A stretch of DNA of 64,000 nucleotides, from positions 372,001 to 436,000 of the forward strand of contig NZ_JANTYU010000004.1 in assembly GCF_024806835.1 (NCBI RefSeq), written 5' to 3'. Within the stretch, counting starts at the first letter, position 1. Every line of letters begins with the position of its first letter. Shown piece after piece: positions 56,662 to 64,000 of the stretch. This stretch comes from Xanthomonas sp. 3793 (GTDB lineage Bacteria > Pseudomonadota > Gammaproteobacteria > Xanthomonadales > Xanthomonadaceae). Below the pieces are notes generated by a model that was not told where the DNA came from, did no database searches, and was given only the letters and a program-made list of their open reading frames with translations. Both the position numbers and the translations under genes were made by a program.

Positions 56662-58686
56662 TCAGCCCGCCATGCCGTTGTGCCGCAGCAATGCGTCGAT
56701 GCTCGGCGCACGCCCACGGAAGGCACGGAAGTTGTCGGCCGCACTGCGGCTGCCACCGCGCGACAACACTTCATGGCGAAAACGTTCCCCCGTGTCAGCG
56801 ACCTGCTCCGGCGCCTCTTCGAACGCGGCGTAGGCATCGGCACTAAGCACTTCAGCCCATTTGTAACTGTAATAGCCGGCTGCGTAGCCGCCCGCGAAAA
56901 TATGGCTGAACTGATGCGGGAAGCGATTCCACGCCGGCGGGCGATTGACGGCGACCTCGTCGCGCACGCGCTCGATCAGCTGCAGCACGCTGTCCTGCAC
57001 CGGGTCGAAGCTGCTGTGCAGCTGCATGTCGAACAAGGCGAACTCCAGCTGGCGCACGGTGAACATGCCGCTCTGGAAATTACGCGCAGCCAGCAGCCGA
57101 TCGAACAGGTTGCGCGGCAACGGCTCGCCGGTCTGCACGTGCGCGGTCATCGCCTGCACGCGCTCCCATTCCCAGCAGAAGTTCTCCATGAACTGGCTGG
57201 GCAGTTCCACCGCATCCCATTCCACGCCATTGATGCCGGCCACACCCAACTCGCCGATGCGGGTGAGCAACTGATGCAGGCCGTGGCCCATTTCATGGAA
57301 CAGCGTGGTGACCTCGCCGTGCCGGAAGGTGGCCGGTGCATCGCCACTGCCGCGGCCGAAGTTGCACACCAGATACACCAGCGGCGTCTGCGTCCCATTG
57401 GCGGTCTCGCGGCGGTTGCGGCAATCGTCCATCCACGCGCCACCGCGCTTGCCTTCGCGCGCGTACAGATCCAGATAGAACTGGCCAACCAACGCGCCCT
57501 GCGCATCTTCCAGCCGGAAGAAACGCACGTCCGGATGCCACACCGGCGCGCTGTCCGGCTTGACGCTCAGTCCGTACAGGCTGTGGATGACATCGAACAG
57601 GCCAGCCAGCACCTTGTGCTCGGTGAAATACTGCTTCACTTCCTGCTCGGAAAAGCTGTAGCGCGCCTGCTTGAGCTTTTCGCTGACGTAGGCCAGGTCC
57701 CAGGCCTGCAGTTCATCCAGGCCAAGTTCGTCGCGTGCGAAGGCTTCGAGTTCGGCACGGTCGCGTTGCGCATACGGCCTGGCACGCACGGCCAGGTCGC
57801 GCAGGAACCCCATCACTTCAGTGGGGCTTTGCGCCATCTTGGTGGCGACCGAGTAGTCGGCGTAACTTGCAAATCCAAGCAGCTGCGCCAGCTCGGCGCG
57901 CAGGGCGAGAATACGATCGATATTGGCGCTGTTGTCCAGCGCAGGATCGCCGAACTCGGAGGCGCGCTCGGCGTTGGCGCGATACAGCAGCGCGCGCAGT
58001 TCGCGGCTGTCGGCATCGCTTTGCACCGGCAGATAGCACGGCATCTGCAAGGTGAACTTCCAGCCCGGTACGCCGTCTTTTTCAGCCGCAGCGCGTGCGG
58101 CGGCGATCACCTCGGCCGGCAGGCCGGACAACTGCGCCTGGTCTTCGGTCACGTACGACCAAGCGTCGGTAGCGTCGAGCACGTTCTGAGAAAACCTGGC
58201 TGCCAATGCGGACAGCTCTTCCTGGATCTGCGCAAAGCGCGCCTTGGCCTCGTCGTCCAGCTCGGCGCCGCCGAGACGGAAATCGCGCAGCGCGTTGTCC
58301 AGCACCTTGCGGCGCGCCTGATCGTACTCGGCCGCTTCAGGCGATTGCGCCAGCGCCTTGTACTGCGCGTACAAGGCCAGGTTCTGGCCCAGCGCGCTGC
58401 CGAAGCGGCTCACCTTGGGCAGATTGCTGTTGTAGGCCTCGCGCAGCTCGGGCGTGTTCATTACCGCCTGCAGATGGCCGACCTGGCCCCATGCGCGCCA
58501 CAACCGCTCGGTGGCATCGTCCAGCGGCACCACGAAACTGTCCCAGCGCACCGGGCTGACCTGTTCGGCCGCCTTCACTGCCGCTTCTGCCTCGGCCAGC
58601 AGTTGGTCGATCGCCGGGCCTACATGCGCAGGGCGGATGGCATCGAAGGACGGCAGTCCGGACAGATCGAGCAGCGGGTTGGTCAT
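56662..58686 (-). CDS. prlC: Oligopeptidase A, M3-family metallopeptidase
   Basis: 674 residues. The zinc motif LFHEMGHGLHQLLT is present, with the third ligand region GVEWDAVELPSQFMENFCWE downstream, as in M3A peptidases. KRGGAWMDDCRNRR and AYAAFEE near the C-terminus are also typical of PrlC/Dcp. It is a cytoplasmic enzyme that degrades short peptides and cleaved signal peptides. No signal sequence is present, which favours oligopeptidase A over an exported Dcp. Confidence 0.94.
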   Translation of the reverse strand: MTNPLLDLSGLPSFDAIRPAHVGPAIDQLLAEAEAAVKAAEQVSPVRWDSFVVPLDDATERLWRAWGQVGHLQAVMNTPELREAYNSNLPKVSRFGSALGQNLALYAQYKALAQSPEAAEYDQARRKVLDNALRDFRLGGAELDDEAKARFAQIQEELSALAARFSQNVLDATDAWSYVTEDQAQLSGLPAEVIAAARAAAEKDGVPGWKFTLQMPCYLPVQSDADSRELRALLYRANAERASEFGDPALDNSANIDRILALRAELAQLLGFASYADYSVATKMAQSPTEVMGFLRDLAVRARPYAQRDRAELEAFARDELGLDELQAWDLAYVSEKLKQARYSFSEQEVKQYFTEHKVLAGLFDVIHSLYGLSVKPDSAPVWHPDVRFFRLEDAQGALVGQFYLDLYAREGKRGGAWMDDCRNRRETANGTQTPLVYLVCNFGRGSGDAPATFRHGEVTTLFHEMGHGLHQLLTRIGELGVAGINGVEWDAVELPSQFMENFCWEWERVQAMTAHVQTGEPLPRNLFDRLLAARNFQSGMFTVRQLEFALFDMQLHSSFDPVQDSVLQLIERVRDEVAVNRPPAWNRFPHQFSHIFAGGYAAGYYSYKWAEVLSADAYAAFEEAPEQVADTGERFRHEVLSRGGSRSAADNFRAFRGRAPSIDALLRHNGMAG

Positions 58687-58780
58687 GGAGCGCTCCGGCG
58701 GTGGACTGAATCAGGGATGACGAAGATGTCTGGTGACAGGTGCCGACGCCCAGCGCGTCAGCACGCTCCCGATATGGCGA

Positions 58781-59884
58781 TCAACGCAGCGCAGCACAAG
58801 GCAGCTGCGGCAATGCGCCGCCGTTGACCGCCTCGGCAATGGCCGCATCGCTGTCGGTGACATCGATCGCCCGCTCCGCGTACCAGCCCGGGTTGTAGTA
58901 ACTGTGCGCGTAGCGCTCGCCTGCATCGCACAGGATGGTGACGATGGAGCCCTGCCGGCCCTCCTCGCGCATCCGCTGCGCGGCGTGCAGTACGCCGATG
59001 AAGTTGGTGCCGGTGGAGCCGCCCACGCGACGGCCCAGCGTGGCGCTGACGTGGCGCATCGCCGCCAGGCTCAAGGCGTCGGGCGCCTTGATCATTTCAT
59101 CGACGCAGCTGGCAATGAAGCTCGATTCCACCCGCGGCCGGCCGATGCCTTCGATGCGCGAGCCGCCGGTGATCGCCAGCTCCTTGGGGCACTGCCCGTC
59201 CACCGCACGGCAATAACCGTCGAAGAACACCGACACTTCCGGGTCCACGCACAGGATGCGGGTGTGATGCCGGCGATAGCGCACATAGCGCCCCAATGTG
59301 GCGCTGGTGCCGCCGGTGCCGGGGCTGCAGACGATCCAGTCGGGGATGGGGTGGGGCTCTTCGGCCAGCTGCTTGAAGATCGATTCGGCGATGTTGTTGT
59401 TGGCGCGCCAGTCGGTGGCGCGCTCGGCGTAGGTGAACTGGTCCATGAAGTGCCCGCCGGTCTCGCGCGCGAGCTGGTGCGAGGCGCTGTCCAGGTCGCA
59501 GGCACGTTCCACCAGATGGCAGCGGCCGCCCTGGAATTGAATCGCTGCGATCTTCTCCGGCGAGGTCGAGGCCGGCATCACCGCGATGAAGGGCACCCCC
59601 AGCAGGCGCGCGAAATAGGCCTCGGAAATGGCGGTCGAGCCACTGGAGGCCTCGATCACCGGCCGCCCGGCACGCAGCCAGCCGTTGGTCAGCGCATAGA
59701 GAAACAGCGAGCGCGCCAGCCGGTGCTTGAGGCTGCCGGTGGGGTGGCTGGACTCGTCCTTGAAGTACAGGTCGATGCCTGGATAGCCCGGCAGATCCAT
59801 CGGGATCAGATGGGTGTCGGCCGAACGATTGAAATCGGCCTCGATCTTCTGGATGGCGGCGGCCACCCACTGGCGCTGCGACAT
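58781..59884 (-). CDS. PLP-dependent cysteine synthase-like enzyme (possible cysteine desulfhydrase)
   Basis: 367 residues from the ATG at 59884 (a GTG at 59890 is in frame). Fold-type II PLP features: the lysine in FKDESSHPTGSLKHR, the phosphate loop EASSGSTAISEAYF, and the glycine-rich VCSPGTGGTSATLGRY, plus GGSTGTNFIGVLHA. It resembles the CysK/CBS superfamily, closest in character to Cds1-type L-cysteine desulfhydrases, rather than to canonical CysK. Activity is not certain. It is divergent from the copper operon, with about 130 bases between. Confidence 0.8.
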   Translation of the reverse strand: MSQRQWVAAAIQKIEADFNRSADTHLIPMDLPGYPGIDLYFKDESSHPTGSLKHRLARSLFLYALTNGWLRAGRPVIEASSGSTAISEAYFARLLGVPFIAVMPASTSPEKIAAIQFQGGRCHLVERACDLDSASHQLARETGGHFMDQFTYAERATDWRANNNIAESIFKQLAEEPHPIPDWIVCSPGTGGTSATLGRYVRYRRHHTRILCVDPEVSVFFDGYCRAVDGQCPKELAITGGSRIEGIGRPRVESSFIASCVDEMIKAPDALSLAAMRHVSATLGRRVGGSTGTNFIGVLHAAQRMREEGRQGSIVTILCDAGERYAHSYYNPGWYAERAIDVTDSDAAIAEAVNGGALPQLPCAALR

Positions 59885-60016
59885 GGGCACGGGCGTGAAG
59901 CGAAAGAGGCGTCAATTCTACCGCCGCCAGGCGCACAGCCGGCGCCGGCGGTCAGCGGGCGGACGGTTGCGGGCCGGTGGTATGCTCGCAGCGTCATCCA
60001 TCAGCCCCGACCGCCC

Positions 60017-60412
60017 GTGCTGCCTTGCCTGCTCCGCCTGCTGCTGTGCCTGTGCCTGGTCGCCAATACGGCCACCGGCGCGTGGGCGTCGGTGGGCATG
60101 GCAATGCCGGAAGTGGCCGTGCCGCAGACGGTCACGCACGCCATGCAGGCGCACGTGGCGGCCGCGATGCCGTGCCATGACGCCATGCCAGCGGCCGATG
60201 CGGCGCCGTTGCCCGACACGACCAGACACGCGCACGCCAGCGACTGCTGCAAGCTGGGCAGCTGCGACTGCCTGCAACACTGCAGCCTGGCCTTGCTGAC
60301 CCTGCCCGCGGTTCCGGCGGGGATGCTCAGTCATTCCGCGGCGCCTGCCGCCCTGGACGCAGGCCGCGGCAACCCGACACACGAGCAACCGGTTCGACCT
60401 CCCATCGGCTAA
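60017..60412 (+). CDS. copL: CopL, copper-responsive leader protein of copAB
   Basis: 131 residues from a GTG at 60017 (LPCLLRLLLCLCLVANTATG as signal-like sequence). Copper-ligand-rich segments follow: MPCHDAMP at about 51-58 and HASDCCKLGSCDCLQHCS at about 73-90. Position directly before copA and the Cys/His pattern identify CopL, which in Xanthomonas is needed for copper-induced expression of copAB. The much longer frame extending back to 58733 is antisense to the previous gene and not coding. Start choice is uncertain since no ATG is in frame. Confidence 0.8.
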   Translation: MLPCLLRLLLCLCLVANTATGAWASVGMAMPEVAVPQTVTHAMQAHVAAAMPCHDAMPAADAAPLPDTTRHAHASDCCKLGSCDCLQHCSLALLTLPAVPAGMLSHSAAPAALDAGRGNPTHEQPVRPPIG

Positions 60413-60449
60413 CGGCCGACACGGCACGACGCGCTTGCCCAGACGCGTC

Positions 60450-60468
60450 GCCGATGCGCGGCATCGGC
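60450..60468 (+). promoter_or_regulatory. Hairpin in the copL-copA spacer
   Basis: An 8-bp stem GCCGATGC/GCATCGGC with a 3-nt loop lies 38 bases after the copL stop within a 222-base spacer before copA. It has no T-run. It may take part in regulating copA translation or transcript level. Confidence 0.35.
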
Positions 60469-60634
60469 AGTCACTGCACGCGCCCGGGTAGCAGGCGCAC
60501 CGCATGCCTGGCGTGACGCGCGCGCGCCGTGCCTATCGGCCCCTCCCATGCATGCTTCGCCCCGCGTCCCTGTACGCGGGATTTCCCAGCGATGCGCTGC
60601 GTCTGCCTGCTGTTGCAGACGCGCCGGAGATGAC

Positions 60635-62455
60635 ATGTCTTCCGATTCCCCTGTGTTCGATCCAACCTCCCCGCCTGCCATCAGCCGGCGCCGTTTCGTG
60701 CAGGGCCTGGCCCTGGGCGGTCTTGCCGCCGGTGCCGGGCTGTGGCGTGCCGACGCGCGTGCAGCCGGCGCGGTGAGCACGCCGGTCCTGCGCGGCAGCA
60801 GCCAGTCGCTGCAGATCGGCCGCCTGCCGGTCAATTTCACCGGGCGCACGCGCCCTGCCATCACCGTCAACCAGAGCCTGCCTGCGCCCACGCTGCGCTG
60901 GCGCGAGGGCGATACGGTGAGCGTGCGCGTGCATAACGCGCTGACCGACCAGCCCACCTCGGTGCACTGGCACGGCCTGCTGCTGCCGGCCAACATGGAC
61001 GGCGTGCCCGGCATGAGCTTCGATGGCATCGCGCCAGGCCAGGAGTATCACTACCGCTTTGCGCTGCGCCAATCCGGCACCTACTGGTACCACAGCCATT
61101 CGATGTTCCAGGAGCAGGCCGGCCTGTATGGCGCCATCGTCATCGATCCGCTGACACCGCCGCCGTACCGCCACGATCGCGAACATGTGGTGCTGTTGTC
61201 GGACTGGACCGATCTCGACCCGGCGGCGCTGTTCCGCCGCCTGAAACAGATGCCCAGCCACGACAACTACGCACAGCGCACCGTGGGCGACTTCCTGCGC
61301 GATGCGCGCGAAGACGGCCTGCGCGCGACACTGGCCGACCGTGGCATGTGGGGCCGCATGCGCATGACGCCCACCGACCTGTCGGACGTCAACGCCAACA
61401 CCTACACCTACCTGCTGAACGGGGTGGCGCCGGCCGGCAACTGGACCGGCTTGTTCACTCCCGGCGAAAAGGTGTTGCTGCGTTTCATCAACGGCTCGTC
61501 GATGACCTACTTCGACATCCGCATCCCCGGCCTGCGCATGACCGTTGTCGCCGCCGACGGCCAATACGTGCATCCGGTCAGCGTGGACGAACTACGGATT
61601 GCCGCGGCAGAAACCTTCGATGTGCTCGTCGAGCCCATCGGCCAGGATGCGTTTACCTTGTTTGCGCAGGACATGGGCCGCACCGGATTCGCCTGCGGCA
61701 CGCTGGCCGTACGCCATGGCCTGCGGCCGCCGATTCCCGCGCTGGATCCGCGCGCGATCCTCACCATGCAGGACATGGGACATGGCGATGGCATGGCGCA
61801 TGCCGATCACGCCATGCACGGTGACGACACGACGCAAAGCGACCCGCATGCGGCGCATGCGATGCCAATGCCAATGCCGATGCCGATGCCGATGCCAGTC
61901 CAGCATGCGCACGACAGCGCATCGGACAAGACACCGCATCACCCCGCCAGCGAGGATGGCAATCCATTGATCGACATGCGCAGCAATGCCACCGCGCCGC
62001 GTCTGGACGACCCCGGCGTAGGCCTGCGCGACAACGGCCGCCGCGTGCTGCGCTACGGCGATCTGCATAGCCTGTTCGATGACCCGGATGGCCGCGAGCC
62101 CGGTCGCGAGATCGAGCTGCACCTGACCGGCCACATGGAAAAATTTGCATGGTCCTTCGACGGCATCGCCTTCGCCTCGGCCGACCCACTGCGGCTGCGT
62201 TACGGCGAGCGGCTACGCATCGTGCTGGTCAACGACACCATGATGCAGCACCCCATCCATCTGCACGGCATGTGGAGCGACCTGGAAGATGCCGACGGCA
62301 ATTTCCAGGTGCGCAAGCACACCATCGACATGCCGCCCGGTACGCGCCGTACCTATCGCGTGCGTGCGGATGCGCTCGGCCGTTGGGCCTACCACTGTCA
62401 CCTGCTGTACCACATGGAAGCGGGCATGATGCGCGAAGTGCGGGTGGAGGCATGA
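60635..62455 (+). CDS. copA: Periplasmic multicopper oxidase CopA
   Basis: 606 residues from the ATG at 60635, which follows CGGAGATGAC. A Tat signal is present: SRRRFVQGLALGGLAAGAG at 18-36. Copper ligands are HWHG at 111-114, WYHSHS at 151-156, HPIHLHG near 545 and HCHLLYHMEAGM at 587-598. Between the second and third cupredoxin domains is a Met/His-rich insert (about 395-440) with six MP dipeptides. It oxidises or binds copper in the periplasm and confers resistance. The stop overlaps copB by four bases. Confidence 0.95.
   Translation: MSSDSPVFDPTSPPAISRRRFVQGLALGGLAAGAGLWRADARAAGAVSTPVLRGSSQSLQIGRLPVNFTGRTRPAITVNQSLPAPTLRWREGDTVSVRVHNALTDQPTSVHWHGLLLPANMDGVPGMSFDGIAPGQEYHYRFALRQSGTYWYHSHSMFQEQAGLYGAIVIDPLTPPPYRHDREHVVLLSDWTDLDPAALFRRLKQMPSHDNYAQRTVGDFLRDAREDGLRATLADRGMWGRMRMTPTDLSDVNANTYTYLLNGVAPAGNWTGLFTPGEKVLLRFINGSSMTYFDIRIPGLRMTVVAADGQYVHPVSVDELRIAAAETFDVLVEPIGQDAFTLFAQDMGRTGFACGTLAVRHGLRPPIPALDPRAILTMQDMGHGDGMAHADHAMHGDDTTQSDPHAAHAMPMPMPMPMPMPVQHAHDSASDKTPHHPASEDGNPLIDMRSNATAPRLDDPGVGLRDNGRRVLRYGDLHSLFDDPDGREPGREIELHLTGHMEKFAWSFDGIAFASADPLRLRYGERLRIVLVNDTMMQHPIHLHGMWSDLEDADGNFQVRKHTIDMPPGTRRTYRVRADALGRWAYHCHLLYHMEAGMMREVRVEA
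61862..61897 (+). repeat. ATGCCR hexanucleotide microsatellite inside copA
   Basis: Six perfect-frame units (ATGCCA x2, ATGCCG x3, ATGCCA) encode six Met-Pro pairs in the Met/His-rich insert. Because the unit is six bases, gain or loss of units keeps the frame. Confidence 0.85.
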
Positions 62456-63720
62456 GCGCGTTACGCCTACGCCCACTGTTGGTGAGCATGTGGATGCTGA
62501 GTGCGTCGTTAGCTGCGCAGGAGCACCTGGATGCGGCGGGCAGCACCGCAGCGCACGATGCGCATGCGATGCAGATGACGTCCGACGCTGGCGATGCCGA
62601 TTTGCCAAAGGCGGCAGCGTCGGATGCGGCGCCGGCCACTGCACAGGACACCATGCCTGCCATGGAGGTGGCGAACGCGCACATGCAGCACGCCGACCAG
62701 ACGCCACCGCCTACCGAGCATTCTCATCATGACGCCACAGAATCTGTGGCACCCAGCGATGCACCGGTGTTGCAGCGTGCTCAGACGCAGGAGTCCGCAG
62801 TCAGGCCGTCTGCAGATCATGACCACATGTCGCACGCGGGCATGGACCATGGCTCGATGGATCACCCGGCGATGGATCACGCATCCATGACCGCAGGTCC
62901 TGCGCAGCAGGCGCCGATGGAGCACACTCCCATGGACCATGCGCGGATGCATGGCGACGCACCAGCCAAGATGCCGATGCAAACGCATGCCTCCCCACAT
63001 AGCGCTGCACTGCCACGCGAGCCGATTCCAGAGCCGACTGCCGAGGACATCGCCGCAGCCTTCGCACCGCTGCACAGTCACGCGATGCATGGGACGGGAG
63101 TCAACCGGTACGTGCTGCTCGATCGACTGGAAGCCTTCGACACCGATCGCGGCAGCGGCCGGCAATGGGAAGCGCGCGCGTGGATCGGTGGCGATATCGA
63201 CCGCGTGTGGCTACGCAGCGAAGGCGAGCGACAGCAGGGGCACACACAAGACGCGTCGGTCGAAGCGTTCTACGGCCATGCCATCTCGCCTTGGTGGGAT
63301 GTATTGGTGGGCGTGCGTCAGGACATCGGCACCGACCATCGCAGTTGGGCGGCGTTCGGCGTGCAAGGCATGGCGCCTTACAAGTTCGAAACCGAGGCCA
63401 CCCTCTTCATTGGCAGCGGCGGTCGCGCGGCCATGCGACTGGAGGGCGAATACGACGTCCTGCTGACCAACCGCCTGATCCTGCAGCCACGCGTGGAAGC
63501 AGACATCGCACTGAGCGAGGATAGGCAACGCGGCATCGACAGCGGCCTGGAGCAGCTCGAAGCAGGCGTGCGACTCCGCTACGAAATCACACGCCGGTTT
63601 GCGCCCTATATCGGCTGGGTGCATCACCGCAGCTTCGGCGACCGTGCCCGGCGCGCCACGATGGACGACGAACCGGCGCGCGACAGCCGCTTCGTCGTCG
63701 GCGTGCGCATCTGGTTTTGA
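62452..63720 (+). CDS. copB: Outer-membrane copper resistance protein CopB
   Basis: 422 residues from an ATG overlapping the copA stop. A signal peptide (LLVSMWMLSASLAAQ) is followed by an unusually long Met/His/Asp-rich region (about 20-200) with repeats such as MDHGSMDHPAMDHASM and MEHTPMDHARMHGD that should bind copper. The C-terminal 220 residues are the CopB beta-barrel domain: VNRYVLLDRLEAFD, WEARAWIGGDIDRVWLRSEGE and APYIGWVHHRSFGD, ending RFVVGVRIWF with a terminal aromatic. It sequesters or exports copper at the outer membrane with CopA. Confidence 0.94.
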   Translation: MSALRLRPLLVSMWMLSASLAAQEHLDAAGSTAAHDAHAMQMTSDAGDADLPKAAASDAAPATAQDTMPAMEVANAHMQHADQTPPPTEHSHHDATESVAPSDAPVLQRAQTQESAVRPSADHDHMSHAGMDHGSMDHPAMDHASMTAGPAQQAPMEHTPMDHARMHGDAPAKMPMQTHASPHSAALPREPIPEPTAEDIAAAFAPLHSHAMHGTGVNRYVLLDRLEAFDTDRGSGRQWEARAWIGGDIDRVWLRSEGERQQGHTQDASVEAFYGHAISPWWDVLVGVRQDIGTDHRSWAAFGVQGMAPYKFETEATLFIGSGGRAAMRLEGEYDVLLTNRLILQPRVEADIALSEDRQRGIDSGLEQLEAGVRLRYEITRRFAPYIGWVHHRSFGDRARRATMDDEPARDSRFVVGVRIWF

Positions 63721-63734
63721 ACTGGCCGCAGCAC

Positions 63735-63768
63735 TGCGCATGGGTGCGGCAGCTCGTCCCCATGCGCA
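63735..63768 (+). terminator. Possible terminator after copB
   Basis: A 10-bp inverted repeat TGCGCATGGG/CCCATGCGCA with a 14-base loop starts 14 bases after the copB stop. There is no T-run, so it is a weak candidate. Confidence 0.4.
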
Positions 63769-63937
63769 CGGCAGACATGCACGCAAACGCAGACATGAAC
63801 CGATGACCGCCCAGCGCGCGGCGCCCAGGGCACCGACGCGCGCGATGCAGACACGCCGACCACCATTGCCTGGCTAACATCGGCATCCACCACAGCGCCG
63901 ACCTGTTCCCCCCAAGACGTTTTACAAGGAAACCGAC

Positions 63938-64000
63938 ATGCCTTTGACCGATCTCAATCACGTTCCCGGCGCCAGCACCGCGCCTGCCGAAACCAGCGGT
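63938..64000 (+). CDS. N-terminal fragment of an unidentified protein
   Basis: 21 codons from an ATG preceded by CAAGGAAA run to the window edge: MPLTDLNHVPGASTAPAETS and onward. The good ribosome site supports a real start. The sequence recalls the N-terminus of lactoylglutathione lyases annotated in this genus, but too little is present to assign a function. Confidence 0.5.
   Translation, partial: MPLTDLNHVPGASTAPAETSG

Noticed and set aside
56305..58827. 840-codon plus-strand open frame
   Set aside because: Antisense to oligopeptidase A, which has an intact HEMGH site; no start signal or family resemblance.

Overview
The window is a GC-rich gammaproteobacterial chromosome segment, almost certainly Xanthomonas. 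The evidence is gene content and order: xanA-xanB, rmlBACD, an O-antigen island between metB and etfA, and a copL-copA-copB copper locus. Genes are tightly packed, several neighbours overlap by one to four bases (TGATG or ATGA junctions), and the segment is chromosomal in character with no insertion sequence, prophage, tRNA, rRNA or CRISPR array seen.

Region 1 (1-13.85 kb) mixes respiration and sugar-nucleotide supply. After a truncated AlkB-type gene come ETF-ubiquinone oxidoreductase, a WbsX/RgpF-type glycan enzyme coupled to it, a 3-oxoacid CoA-transferase pair (scoA, scoB), xanA and xanB (mannose-1-P, glucose-1-P, GDP-mannose), rmlBACD (dTDP-L-rhamnose) and etfBA. The ETF partners therefore flank the sugar-nucleotide genes.

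Region 2 (13.95-29 kb) is the strain-variable lipopolysaccharide O-antigen island, with visibly lower GC than its flanks. Its plus-strand half carries a GtrB-like glycosyltransferase, a GNAT acetyltransferase, an SMR-type flippase, a methyltransferase and a WecE-type aminotransferase. Its minus-strand half carries wzm, wzt, an FkbM methyltransferase with a coiled coil, a 1218-residue triple-domain glycosyltransferase, gmd, rmd and a polytopic GT-C-like membrane protein. My reading is a GDP-D-rhamnose-based O-chain, exported by Wzm/Wzt, possibly capped by the FkbM protein, and possibly decorated in the periplasm with a dTDP-Fuc4NAc-derived sugar. That last part is the most interesting candidate system here and is inference.

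Region 3 (29-48 kb) is housekeeping. It holds metB, cystathionine beta-synthase, a DUF465 protein, a DUF4398/OmpA-like envelope pair, a PilT/PilU-family ATPase, a stretch of about 132-bp tandem repeats carrying REP-like hairpins, maiA and fahA (homogentisate pathway), rhlE with a clear promoter and long leader, an M28 peptidase with a TonB-dependent receptor, queD, a phasin, bioD and a free-methionine-sulfoxide reductase with a TfoX C-terminal-domain partner.

Region 4 (48-64 kb) has a siderophore-type receptor and esterase with a Fur-box-like palindrome upstream, gph, dinB, fabA-fabB, a secreted SH3b-like protein, oligopeptidase A, a PLP-dependent cysteine synthase-like enzyme, the copLAB copper-resistance operon, and the first 21 codons of a further gene at the right edge.
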